From: Legionella genomosp. 1
GTDB lineage: Bacteria > Pseudomonadota > Gammaproteobacteria > Legionellales > Legionellaceae
NCBI GenBank assembly: GCA_945867185.1
Contig: CAMBHM010000024.1
Span: 1 to 12,349 of the forward strand
Direction of reading: 5' to 3'
DNA length: 12,349 nucleotides
Of this stretch, positions 1 through 6,008 are shown in pieces. The notes under the pieces are model-generated. The model did no database searches, was not told the DNA's origin, and saw only the letters and a list, made by a program, of their open reading frames with translations. Both the position numbers and the translations under genes were made by a program. The stretch's first letter is position 1. The number at the start of each line of letters is the position of its first letter.

Positions 1-732
1 TTTTTTGTACAATTGCGCTTTCAGTTTCATGAAGTTCTTTTTTTTTGCCAATTCGGCAATACAACCCTTGAATTGAAACTCATTGGCCTCAAAAGTCTGA
101 GTAAGTTGGGTTAGAAAAAGCTTGCCAAAGAGCTTAGAGATGACTTTTACGGGGAATAAATAGCCTGATTTGGATGCTCGCCATTTGGGTTCCCCACTCT
201 CATCGCAGAGTGCGCCCGCTGGGATCATACAATGTAGATGAATATGTTGATTGATGGTTTGGCTCCAGGTGTGCAAAAAGGCGAACATCCCCATCTGACC
301 CTTTAAATGCTTTTCATCCCGCCCAAGTGTGTTAATCGTTGCCCATGCGGCTCGGAATAACATTTTGTAAATTAACGATGGGTTATAGGACGCCAGTGGA
401 TTTAACTCATGGGGCAGCGTAAACACCACATGAAAATAAGGCACCGGCAATAGATCTGCTTTTCGTGCTTCCAACCAACGTAATTGCTTTGTTTTTTGGC
501 ATTTAGGACAATGCCGGTAGCGACAAGAGTTATAAGAAATCTCTACGGCACCACAATGGGAGCAACCCAATACATGGCCGCCGAGAACGGCTGTTCTGCA
601 ATGAGAGATAGCCTTAATCGCTTTGTGTTGAATCGAGGAAACACCATGCGACGCGATATAAGCATCGCCATGTTTAGAAAAAATATCGGCCAATTCAACA
701 GATTCTTTCTGTCTACCAGACTTAAGACACAT
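1..732 (-). CDS. IS91-family transposase (HUH/Y2 type), N-terminal part, cut by left edge
   Basis: The reading frame is open from an ATG at 732 to the first base of the window, giving 244 residues of a protein that continues outside. Residues 57-78 hold a zinc-binding cluster (Cys57, Cys60, Cys70, Cys75, Cys78; CRYRHCPKC) typical of IS91 transposases. LPVPYFHVVFTLPHELNP (95-112) is a family hallmark, and HIHLHCMIPAG (163-173) contains the HUH metal-binding motif (His165-Leu-His167). The catalytic tyrosine region lies beyond the window. Family members nick single strands and move by a rolling-circle-like mechanism, without target duplication. The start is the first ATG after the recombinase stop, 19 bases downstream; I see no strong ribosome binding site, so coupled translation is likely. 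No frameshift or internal stop is visible, so the copy may be intact. A nine-adenine run (coding strand, 46-38) interrupts nothing but could slip. Confidence 0.93.
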   Translation of the reverse strand, partial: MCLKSGRQKESVELADIFSKHGDAYIASHGVSSIQHKAIKAISHCRTAVLGGHVLGCSHCGAVEISYNSCRYRHCPKCQKTKQLRWLEARKADLLPVPYFHVVFTLPHELNPLASYNPSLIYKMLFRAAWATINTLGRDEKHLKGQMGMFAFLHTWSQTINQHIHLHCMIPAGALCDESGEPKWRASKSGYLFPVKVISKLFGKLFLTQLTQTFEANEFQFKGCIAELAKKKNFMKLKAQLYKK

Positions 733-751
733 GGATGCGCAACAAGCGTGG

Positions 752-1609
752 CTAGAGACTAAGCTTTTCTATAGGCGATTGAATTTGCTGAAGGGTTTTG
801 TCTGTCATCCGCAAGTAACGAACCGTTGACGATATACTGGAATGACCCAAAAGATGCTTAATGGAAAATAAATCAGCGCCTGACTCTAGAGCATGGGTTG
901 CAAAAGCATGGCGTAACGCATGGACACCACCTTGCTTTTTAATCCCCGCTTTAAGTTTTGAGCTTCGGTAGACTGTCCCAATGCTTGAGTAAGAAAGAAC
1001 TTTTTTGGTTGAACCAAGAAAAATGAAGTCGTTATCATGCGGAGATATTGGTTGGTGCTTGGCGCGATATTGCCTCCAGTAAATACTTAAGGCATTGAGC
1101 ATGATAGGTGACAGAATCACATATCTATCTTTATTCCCCTTCCCGCAACGAACATGAATCGTGGAGCGCGAACGGTCAATATCACCAACACGCAGAGATG
1201 CTGCTTCGGATGCACGTAATCCCGCCCCATAGATAAGAATAAAAAGGGTGCGATATTTAATATGGGTTGTGGACTTGATGATTCGCTCTACTTCAGAGGC
1301 ACTTAATATATCTGGTAATTTTTGAGGCTCATGTCTCCTCGGTAGTTTCATAGCAATCATGGGATTATTTAAAACAACCCCGTAAAAAAACTTTAAACCA
1401 TAAACGATAATGTTATAGCTACTGGCGGCCATGCGCTGATTGGTATCGGTGAGTAAAAAACATTTGATATCGGCTTCGGTTAATTTTGAGGGATTGCGTT
1501 GATAGTGATCATATAATTTAACGACACCCCTCAAGTAACTGGCCTGAGTAGCTTGTGAAAATCCACGTAATGTCATTTCTTGCTTCATTTTTTCGCGTAA
1601 TGTTGGCAT
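752..1609 (-). CDS. Tyrosine recombinase/integrase of the IS91-associated, XerC/D-like type
   Basis: A 285-residue site-specific recombinase. Residues 1-85 look like the short SAM-like core-binding domain found in compact phage-type integrases; residues 100-280 form the catalytic domain. The full active site is present: Arg132 (GAGLRASEA), Lys157 (GKGNKDR), His230 and Arg233 (HALRHAFATH), His256 (LLGH) and the nucleophile Tyr265 (TVRYLR). The ATG at 1609 is preferred over upstream GTG/ATG codons (1660, 1657) because AGGAGA sits 8 bases before it and because family proteins begin with a similar sequence. It lacks the arm-binding domain and length of tRNA/tmRNA-targeting P4-type integrases, so it is probably not the enzyme that targeted ssrA. 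Pairs of such a recombinase with an IS91 transposase are common; the two genes here are 19 bases apart and read as one unit. It may resolve or integrate intermediates of the element; that role is inferred. Confidence 0.93.
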   Translation of the reverse strand: MPTLREKMKQEMTLRGFSQATQASYLRGVVKLYDHYQRNPSKLTEADIKCFLLTDTNQRMAASSYNIIVYGLKFFYGVVLNNPMIAMKLPRRHEPQKLPDILSASEVERIIKSTTHIKYRTLFILIYGAGLRASEAASLRVGDIDRSRSTIHVRCGKGNKDRYVILSPIMLNALSIYWRQYRAKHQPISPHDNDFIFLGSTKKVLSYSSIGTVYRSSKLKAGIKKQGGVHALRHAFATHALESGADLFSIKHLLGHSSISSTVRYLRMTDKTLQQIQSPIEKLSL

Positions 1610-1636
1610 AATAGCGTCTCCTGTTGAATGTAATGG

Positions 1637-1720
1637 GGTTGCGAAACCACAGAACATCACAGGAACGCTCCCGTTTTGTTTGGGTGTTTAGTTTCGCAAC
1701 CAAATTATCCAACAAAACGG
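1637..1720. repeat. Two interleaved inverted repeats in the recombinase leader
   Basis: GGTTGCGAAAC (1637-1647) is an exact inverted copy of GTTTCGCAACC (1691-1701). CCGTTTTGTT (1671-1680) is an exact inverted copy of AACAAAACGG (1711-1720), extendable to 13 pairs with one bulged C. The order is A-B-A'-B', so both stems can form together only as a pseudoknot-like fold in RNA, or they can compete. The block lies 28-111 bases upstream of the recombinase ATG and would be in its 5' leader or promoter. It could be a regulatory RNA structure, operator pairs, recombinase binding sites, or part of the element's end. The repeats are seen directly; the function is unknown. Confidence 0.7.
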
Positions 1721-1726
1721 AGCACT

Positions 1727-1837
1727 ATGCTCAAAATATACCACCTAAGGTCGAAAAAACTCCTTTCTAAAGATCTACAAGCTATACAGAAGATTAATCA
1801 GGGGATGGGATCTCATGCGGGGAAAATTACCGCGTAG
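1727..1837 (+). CDS. Possible 36-residue small protein, divergent from the recombinase
   Basis: A short ATG frame beginning MLKIYHLRSKK and ending in KITA. GGAG (1719-1722) lies 4 bases before the ATG, closer than usual, and overlaps the outer arm of the inverted repeat at 1711-1720. The stop codon lies inside the ACCGC/GCGGT hairpin. The product would be small and basic, with no signal peptide or membrane segment, and I recognise no family. It could be a real small gene, a remnant of a longer gene or chance; chance is most likely given its length. Confidence 0.18.
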   Translation: MLKIYHLRSKKLLSKDLQAIQKINQGMGSHAGKITA

Positions 1838-1841
1838 CGGT
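1829..1841. repeat. Short perfect hairpin ACCGC-GTA-GCGGT
   Basis: A five-pair, GC-rich stem with a three-base loop in otherwise AT-rich DNA. No T run follows on either strand, so it is not a standard terminator. Small palindromes occur near the ends of IS91-like elements, so this may mark the element's outer end (terIS side), but the assignment is a guess. Confidence 0.35.
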
Positions 1842-1897
1842 TTCGTCCAATGTTCATTCAAATTTAATCCATTTAGCATAAATTTTAATTTTTAATT

Positions 1898-1957
1898 TGG
1901 GGCACCACTGGGGCATTATTTTAAAATTCCGGGGCTTTTTTGGGGCATTCTGGGGAC
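1898..1957 (+). repeat. Five phased G4 repeats (TGGGGCA type), candidate integrase arm sites
   Basis: TGGGGCA occurs exactly at 1898-1904, 1909-1915 and 1941-1947, with variants CGGGGCT (1930-1936) and TGGGGAC (1951-1957). Starts are spaced 11, 21, 11 and 10 bases, close to one or two helical turns, so all copies face the same side of the DNA. Short phased direct repeats 100-160 bases from an attachment core are what arm-type sites of a tyrosine integrase look like. No arm-binding integrase is present here, so this would be a remnant or belong to an enzyme encoded elsewhere. The four or more G tracts could also form a loose G-quadruplex. Confidence 0.5.
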
Positions 1958-2020
1958 AATGAAAGGCCATGAAAAACAACCTCTCATGGATTGTAACTCG
2001 ATGATTATCAACGGTTTTTA

Positions 2021-2050
2021 GTGGCCTTTGATAGTCTTTTGTGGTCTTGA
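2021..2050 (+). repeat. GTGGYCTT direct repeats beside the tmRNA 3' end
   Basis: GTGGCCTTTGA (2021-2031) and GTGGTCTTGA (2041-2050) are imperfect direct repeats 20 bases apart. TAGTCTTTT (2032-2040) between them is a weaker half copy, so the motif recurs about every 10 bases. The block ends 4 bases from the last base of the mature tmRNA. Such repeats next to a tRNA or tmRNA end fit binding sites for an integrase or excisionase, consistent with an island attachment junction. The role is inferred. Confidence 0.4.
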
Positions 2051-2054
2051 ATAT

Positions 2055-2466
2055 TGGTGGAGGCGGCGGGAATCGAACCCGCGTCCGCAAATCCTCTGCT
2101 CTTAGATCTACATGCTTAGCCTGGTCTACTGAGTTTAGCCTTGCAACCTCCGACTGGCAGGATGTTACGCAGCGATTCCCTTGGTTTTACGACTTTATGC
2201 GGGACATAAAAAGTCGCTAGCTTATCTTCTATGACCGTTGATTCGATACCGATAAGCAAGCTCGGTCAACGGGACGCTGGTTTTTGGCAGCGCGCTGTGA
2301 TGCTTTGGTTAAAACTATCGAGGCTTACGCAGCGATAGCTTCTCCTTCAGCACCAACGAAGTTTTCATCGTTTGCATTTATGTTTATTTGAGTCTGTTTT
2401 ACGAGAGTTCTCATTCTCGGCATGCACCTCAAGTTTCGCAACCCACGTCGAAGCCAGGTCGCCCCC
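2055..2466 (-). ncRNA. ssrA: tmRNA (transfer-messenger RNA)
   Basis: A 412-base one-piece tmRNA. The 5' end GGGGGCG (2466-2460) pairs with CGCCUCC before the encoded ACCA 3' end (2061-2055) to make a seven-pair acceptor stem with one G-U. The T arm (GCGGGTTCGATTCCCGC) sits just inside. The 5' part reads GGGGGCGACCTGGCTTCGAC, a strongly conserved tmRNA start. The tag reading frame is at 2375-2325 and later parts form the pseudoknot region. It rescues ribosomes stalled on broken messages, acting first as alanyl-tRNA and then as a message for a degradation tag, together with SmpB. The T arm alone could be mistaken for a tRNA, but the D-arm-like 5' end and tag frame settle it. It reads in the same direction as prlC upstream, and its 3' end abuts accessory DNA. 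Confidence 0.98.
2325..2375 (-). other. tmRNA tag-peptide reading frame (ANDENFVGAEGEAIAA-stop)
   Basis: The resume codon is GCA at 2375-2373 and the frame ends at TAA (2327-2325), encoding 16 residues, to which the charged Ala is added. The beginning AND-E-N-F and the ending AIAA are typical of proteobacterial tags and near-identical at both ends to the Legionella tag as I recall it. The centre, with VGAEGE, is longer than the 10-residue Escherichia coli frame. The hydrophobic ending is what ClpXP and ClpAP recognise. Confidence 0.93.
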
Positions 2467-2481
2467 TAGTTGTACACCTAC

Positions 2482-2509
2482 AGTATAACACAGATGTGCT
2501 TACTTTAAA
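2482..2509 (-). promoter_or_regulatory. Probable sigma-70 promoter of ssrA
   Basis: On the leftward strand TATACT (2487-2482) is a good -10 box. TTTAAA (2509-2504), 16 bases upstream, is a fair -35 box (4 of 6 matches). The -35 overlaps the stop codon of the peptidase gene. Transcription would begin around 2475, giving a short 5' leader that RNase P removes at 2466. No other promoter-like sequence is as well placed in the 38-base gap. Confidence 0.55.
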
Positions 2510-4562
2510 GAATTCCATTGTGCTTTAATAGGGCGTCTATGGTGGGGGCTCGCCCTCTGAAGGCGATGAATGCTTGTAAGGCCTTTTGTGATCCGCCGAT
2601 TTCTAGAATTCTATGTAGGAAGTCACGTCCAGTTGTTTCGTTTAAAATACCTTCTTCTTCAAAGCGAGAGAACGCATCGCTGGAGAGAACTTCTGCCCAT
2701 TTATAACTGTAATATCCTGCTGCATAGCCGCCTCCGAAAATATGACTAAAACTGTGTTGGAATCTATTATACGATGCTATTGGTACAATGGTTGTGGTTT
2801 TTCGGACATCAGCAAGCGTGGTGGAGATGAACAGTGGGGTATTGGGTTGATAAGCTTTGTGAATGCGAAAATCGAATAAGGATAATTCAACTTGCCGCAT
2901 CATCGCCATGGCGGATTGAAAGTTTTTTGTAGATAACAACGCTTTAAACAGTGTGCTCGGTATGGGCGTGCCATCTGTGACGTGAGCAGTTAACAAAGGT
3001 TTTACTACAGATGCTTCCCAGCACCAATTTTCAAAAAATTGGCTGGGTAATTCAACGGCATCCCATTCCACGCCGTGTATACCAGAGGCACCGAGATAAT
3101 CAACTTGGGTTAAAACGTGATGCAGACAGTGGCCGAATTCATGAAATAAAGTCACGACTTCATCGTGGGATAAAGTGGGCGGTTGGTTGCCTGCTGTTTT
3201 TGCAAAATTGCAGGTTAAAAAGGCAATGGGTAACTGGATGGTACCATCAGTCAGTCGTCGGCGGCTTTGGCACGAATCCATCCAGGCTCCGCCTCGTTTA
3301 TTTTGACGAGCAAAGAGATCTAAGTAAATGTAGCCTCTAATGTGAGTGGTTTCGTCTTTCAGGCAATAACAGGTTGCGTCTTTGTGCCAGACATCAACAT
3401 TGACAACAGGCGTCATGGTCATGCCATATAGTTTATTGATTAAAGAAAACAGGCCTGTCATGACGGTCGGCAAGGGAAAATAAGGGCGAAGATCTTCTTC
3501 AGAGAAGGCATAGAGTGCCTGCTTTTTCTTCTCAGAGACATAGAGGATGTCCCAAGGCTCTAGTGTAGTCATACCAAGGGTCTTAGTCGCGAAGTCCTCT
3601 AGATCTCCGAACTCTTGAAGGGCTTGTGCATGCGCTTTATCTCGTAAATCGGTTAAGAAATCCATCACTTGTTCTGAAGAGTCTGCCATTTTGGTTGCGA
3701 GTGATAGCGCGGCGTAATGGGGGAATCCTAGTAACGTTGCTTTTTCATGCCGTAGTGCTAATAGTTCATCCATGACCGCACTATTATCGTAGTTGCTTGC
3801 AGAGGGACCTTCATCAGAAGCCCGAGTTACATATGCTTCGTAGAGTGCCTCACGTAGCGTGCGATCGTCGGCATAGGTCATGACGGCTATATAACAAGGA
3901 AATTCAAGGTTCAATATCCAACCGGCTTGTTTTTTGATGTTGGCACGATCTTGGGCCGCCTGGAGAGCATGTTCGGGTAATCCTCGTAAACGGGTGGGAT
4001 CGGTGAGAGATAAGGTATAAGCCTGACTTGCATCTAATACATTGTTTTCAAACTGGTTGGATAGATCTGACAATCGAGTTTGAATGGCCTCGAATCGGTG
4101 TTGCTGTGCTTTGGGTAATGCAACACCAGATAATTCAAAGTCACGGAGCGTATCTTTTAGAATTTTTTCTTGTGTGGGAGCTAGAGCGCTTTTGTCTATG
4201 CTCAATAGGGCGTGATACAAAGCATGATTATGTCCGATTGCGGACTCATAGGCAGCGAGTTTGGGTAAACAGGCCTCATAGCAGATCCGAAGTGCTGGAG
4301 AATTGACTACGGCGTGTAGATGGGCCAATGGTGACCAAAAACGCTCTAATTGGTCATCCATGTCATCCAAGGGACGCATGAGGGAGTCCCAGGTCCACGG
4401 GGCAGGTTGACAGAGGAGGTGGTCTATTTGTTCTAAATTAGTCTGCAACTGAGTGGTCAATGCGTCTGCAAAGGTTATGATATTGAGTTGTGAAAAGGAA
4501 GGTAAGATCATGAGGCGCTCGTTTGTAGAGGTGAGAAGGATGGCGCTTAGAGTACTATACAT
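2505..4562 (-). CDS. prlC: Oligopeptidase A, M3-family zinc metallopeptidase
   Basis: A 685-residue thimet-type peptidase (the Escherichia coli enzyme has 680). The zinc motif HEFGH is at 474-478, in LFHEFGHCLHH, with the third ligand Glu504 in GVEWDAVELPSQFFENW. The near-C-terminal GGGYAAGYYSYKWAEVL matches the conserved substrate-binding segment. It is a cytoplasmic enzyme that degrades short peptides, including cleaved signal peptides. The ATG at 4562 overlaps the upstream membrane-protein gene by 8 bases, suggesting coupled translation, and puts HEFGH near its usual position. The ATG at 4511 (669 residues, LPSFSQL close to its start, weak GAG 6 bases upstream) is a real alternative. A strong hairpin lies 33-58 bases before the 4562 start. 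The peptidase family is certain; the exact start is not. Confidence 0.96.
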   Translation of the reverse strand: MYSTLSAILLTSTNERLMILPSFSQLNIITFADALTTQLQTNLEQIDHLLCQPAPWTWDSLMRPLDDMDDQLERFWSPLAHLHAVVNSPALRICYEACLPKLAAYESAIGHNHALYHALLSIDKSALAPTQEKILKDTLRDFELSGVALPKAQQHRFEAIQTRLSDLSNQFENNVLDASQAYTLSLTDPTRLRGLPEHALQAAQDRANIKKQAGWILNLEFPCYIAVMTYADDRTLREALYEAYVTRASDEGPSASNYDNSAVMDELLALRHEKATLLGFPHYAALSLATKMADSSEQVMDFLTDLRDKAHAQALQEFGDLEDFATKTLGMTTLEPWDILYVSEKKKQALYAFSEEDLRPYFPLPTVMTGLFSLINKLYGMTMTPVVNVDVWHKDATCYCLKDETTHIRGYIYLDLFARQNKRGGAWMDSCQSRRRLTDGTIQLPIAFLTCNFAKTAGNQPPTLSHDEVVTLFHEFGHCLHHVLTQVDYLGASGIHGVEWDAVELPSQFFENWCWEASVVKPLLTAHVTDGTPIPSTLFKALLSTKNFQSAMAMMRQVELSLFDFRIHKAYQPNTPLFISTTLADVRKTTTIVPIASYNRFQHSFSHIFGGGYAAGYYSYKWAEVLSSDAFSRFEEEGILNETTGRDFLHRILEIGGSQKALQAFIAFRGRAPTIDALLKHNGIL

Positions 4563-5820
4563 TGCTCTGAGGTTGAAGATCGGCAGTAAAGCCGGGCCCT
4601 GCAGGCGGAGCCGCAGGGCCGCTAAAAAATGTATTTGGACGAGGAATCGTATCTAAGGGTTTTTGTTTTTCAAGTTGTTGTAGGGCAATAAAACAGCTGA
4701 TCATGCCAACGAGGGCCCCCGCTGCAGCGATGATTAAAAAAATGGGGTTGAGTCCGAGTACAGGCAATGCGAGGGAGGAAGCCAGTAGGAGTAGCAAAGT
4801 ATTGGAAAACTGGATCATGAATCGTTTCTGTTCGTAAATGATACGTTGTTCGGTATGGCGGATATGTTGAGTGGCCAATGCACGCTCTTCAAGTGAAAGA
4901 GTGTGATCGTCAGCTCGACCTTGGTGATACTTCTTGAGCTCACCGAGACGGGCGAATTCAATGTCTGCTCGAATAATGATTAATATCCAATCGTAGGCTA
5001 ATAGAGCGATGGTTGCATAGAGTGCAATGGAAATTTGTACACCAGTGAGGACAAAACAGCTTAAGAGTCCCAGGGTTATCCAAGGGATGTCGTTACACAA
5101 TTCAAACCAGCGTCTTTTTAGTTGTGCCTCTAGGCGAATGCTTGCGCCGACAGCCTCTTCTTTATCCGTCATCCAAGGGTGTGGGGGGACATGCTTTGCC
5201 AAGACCCATAGGTTGGTTAAGAGTCTTGGGGTGAAGAAGATCCAAGACAAGTAGGTGAGAGAAGGGCCAACGACGTCATCTGTTTTGGCGATTGCATTAC
5301 AGTAGGCTTTAAAATCAGTCATAAGAGGCGTGGTTGCAAGCATCAATCGCCGGAAACGTCCCCCGGCATTGCGCGGGAAATTCCATTTGGCCGTGTTATC
5401 TCGGACCTTTTTTGTAAAAGATGGTTGTTGAACCTCTGTTGAAATCTTTGTTGGAATTGAGTATCCCCGTTGGATTAAATGCACTCGACAACTGTCTGCT
5501 TCGCGTTGGAAACGGGCGGTATCTAAGGCGGTTTTAAAATAGTGATCTGACAGATGCACTAAAAGCTCTGCTCGTATTAATACAGCTCGTAGTTGTGATA
5601 TGAGCTTATTTAAATCAGGTGTTTCTTGTGCCAACGACTCTTTGAGTGAGGCAGATCGGATAGAGTAGTCTAATAGCAGGGAGGGATGGTATTTGATAAC
5701 GGTTTTGAAAAAGGCCGTATCAGCTTTTCCCAATAGTTCGGAGCTGTCCCAAGGGCTCTCTCTGGAAAGAGCCGGGTACTGTGCTTCATGATCTTGTAAT
5801 GTCTTGAAGAAGTTCGGCAT
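4555..5820 (-). CDS. Four-helix membrane protein of unknown function
   Basis: 421 residues from the ATG at 5820 (MPNFFKTLQ). A TTG at 5859 would add 13 residues; neither start has a strong ribosome binding site, though GAGA lies before the TTG. Residues 1-190 are soluble and helical with no recognised domain. Two hydrophobic segments at about 247-283 and two at about 338-380 form two membrane hairpins, separated by a charged, helical stretch rich in Glu, Arg and His (285-335). SWIFFTPRLLTNLWVLAKHVPPHPWM (192-217) precedes the first hairpin and resembles hypothetical proteins of Legionella and Coxiella that I remember; this is unverified. The tail is Pro/Gly/Ala-rich (GPAAPPAGPG), encoded by a GC palindrome. 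It is divergent from the tkt operon and overlaps prlC by 8 bases. No enzymatic motif is visible. It might be lineage-specific, even a secreted effector, but nothing in the sequence proves that. Confidence 0.88.
   Translation of the reverse strand: MPNFFKTLQDHEAQYPALSRESPWDSSELLGKADTAFFKTVIKYHPSLLLDYSIRSASLKESLAQETPDLNKLISQLRAVLIRAELLVHLSDHYFKTALDTARFQREADSCRVHLIQRGYSIPTKISTEVQQPSFTKKVRDNTAKWNFPRNAGGRFRRLMLATTPLMTDFKAYCNAIAKTDDVVGPSLTYLSWIFFTPRLLTNLWVLAKHVPPHPWMTDKEEAVGASIRLEAQLKRRWFELCNDIPWITLGLLSCFVLTGVQISIALYATIALLAYDWILIIIRADIEFARLGELKKYHQGRADDHTLSLEERALATQHIRHTEQRIIYEQKRFMIQFSNTLLLLLASSLALPVLGLNPIFLIIAAAGALVGMISCFIALQQLEKQKPLDTIPRPNTFFSGPAAPPAGPGFTADLQPQSNV
4595..4620. repeat. Strong GC hairpin at the end of the membrane-protein gene
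   Basis: GGCCCTGC (4595-4602) pairs exactly with GCAGGGCC (4613-4620), and GGC (4604-4606) with GCC (4610-4612) around a three-base loop, leaving one bulged A: eleven GC-rich pairs. It lies inside the coding region of the membrane protein and 33-58 bases before the prlC ATG. No T run follows on the leftward strand, so it is not a terminator. It may slow ribosomes, stabilise an RNA end or tune prlC translation, or be a REP-like palindrome that entered the gene. Confidence 0.7.
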
Positions 5821-5897
5821 AAAGCAATACACCAGTTCAGTGAAGCGGATGTCTGACAAATTATCTCATAAAATGGGCAATAAGTAAAATTATTTCT

Positions 5898-5913
5898 AAT
5901 ACTGTACAGTATT
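5898..5913. promoter_or_regulatory. Perfect 16-bp palindrome, likely operator between divergent genes
   Basis: AATACTGTACAGTATT reads the same on both strands. It lies 96 bases before the tkt ATG and 78 bases before the divergent membrane-protein ATG, in an AT-rich gap. It overlaps the spacer of a possible rightward promoter with -10 TATATT (5916-5921) and a poor -35 near 5893-5899, so a bound dimer would block it. It is not a match to the Escherichia coli LexA box (CTG-N10-CAG) or to the HexR type (TGTAATT). The regulator is unknown. Confidence 0.55.
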
Positions 5914-6008
5914 GGTATATTTTTGTACTCTGATGTGCGTAACCCCGTCTTGCTGAAGTGGAACTTCTGAGAGACAATAGTCACCCTTGTAAAAACCCAA
6001 GTAGACAA

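Larger units (their letters stand above)
1610..2054. other. 445-base non-coding stretch between recombinase and tmRNA; probable mobile-element end and island junction
   Basis: No large credible gene is visible on either strand. Going from the recombinase outwards it holds the interleaved inverted repeats, a possible 36-residue rightward frame (1727-1837), a hairpin ACCGC-GTA-GCGGT (1829-1841), a run of TGGGGCA-type repeats (1898-1957) and GTGGYCTT repeats (2021-2050) next to the tmRNA 3' end. No rho-independent terminator for the tmRNA is recognisable within 200 bases of its end, which fits insertion of foreign DNA directly at the 3' end of ssrA. The outer end of the IS91-type unit should lie somewhere in this stretch but cannot be placed, since these elements leave no target duplication. 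Confidence 0.6.

Noticed and set aside
484..762. 92-residue rightward frame
   Set aside because: It is the antisense shadow of the IS91 transposase, whose frame carries clear family motifs.
1967..1989. CCATGA/TCATGG hairpin as the tmRNA terminator
   Set aside because: Only six pairs, with the T run in the loop rather than after the stem.
1854..2090. 78-residue leftward frame starting inside the tmRNA
   Set aside because: Its start (MRTRVRFPPPPP) is the translated T arm of the tmRNA and its remainder is the repeat region; no domain or ribosome site.
2055..2130. A tRNA suggested by the T arm and ACCA end
   Set aside because: It is the 3' half of the tmRNA; the 5' end and tag frame are found 400 bases away.
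1637..2443. GGTTGCGAAAC shared between the recombinase leader and the tmRNA 5' region
   Set aside because: One 11-base match between stretches kilobases long is about what chance gives, and this part of the tmRNA looks normal for Legionellales.
4595..4620. Rho-independent terminator
   Set aside because: No T run follows the stem on either strand and it lies inside a reading frame.
5898..5913. LexA (SOS) box
   Set aside because: The palindrome has CTGTACAG with no central spacer; the Escherichia coli box needs CTG-N10-CAG.
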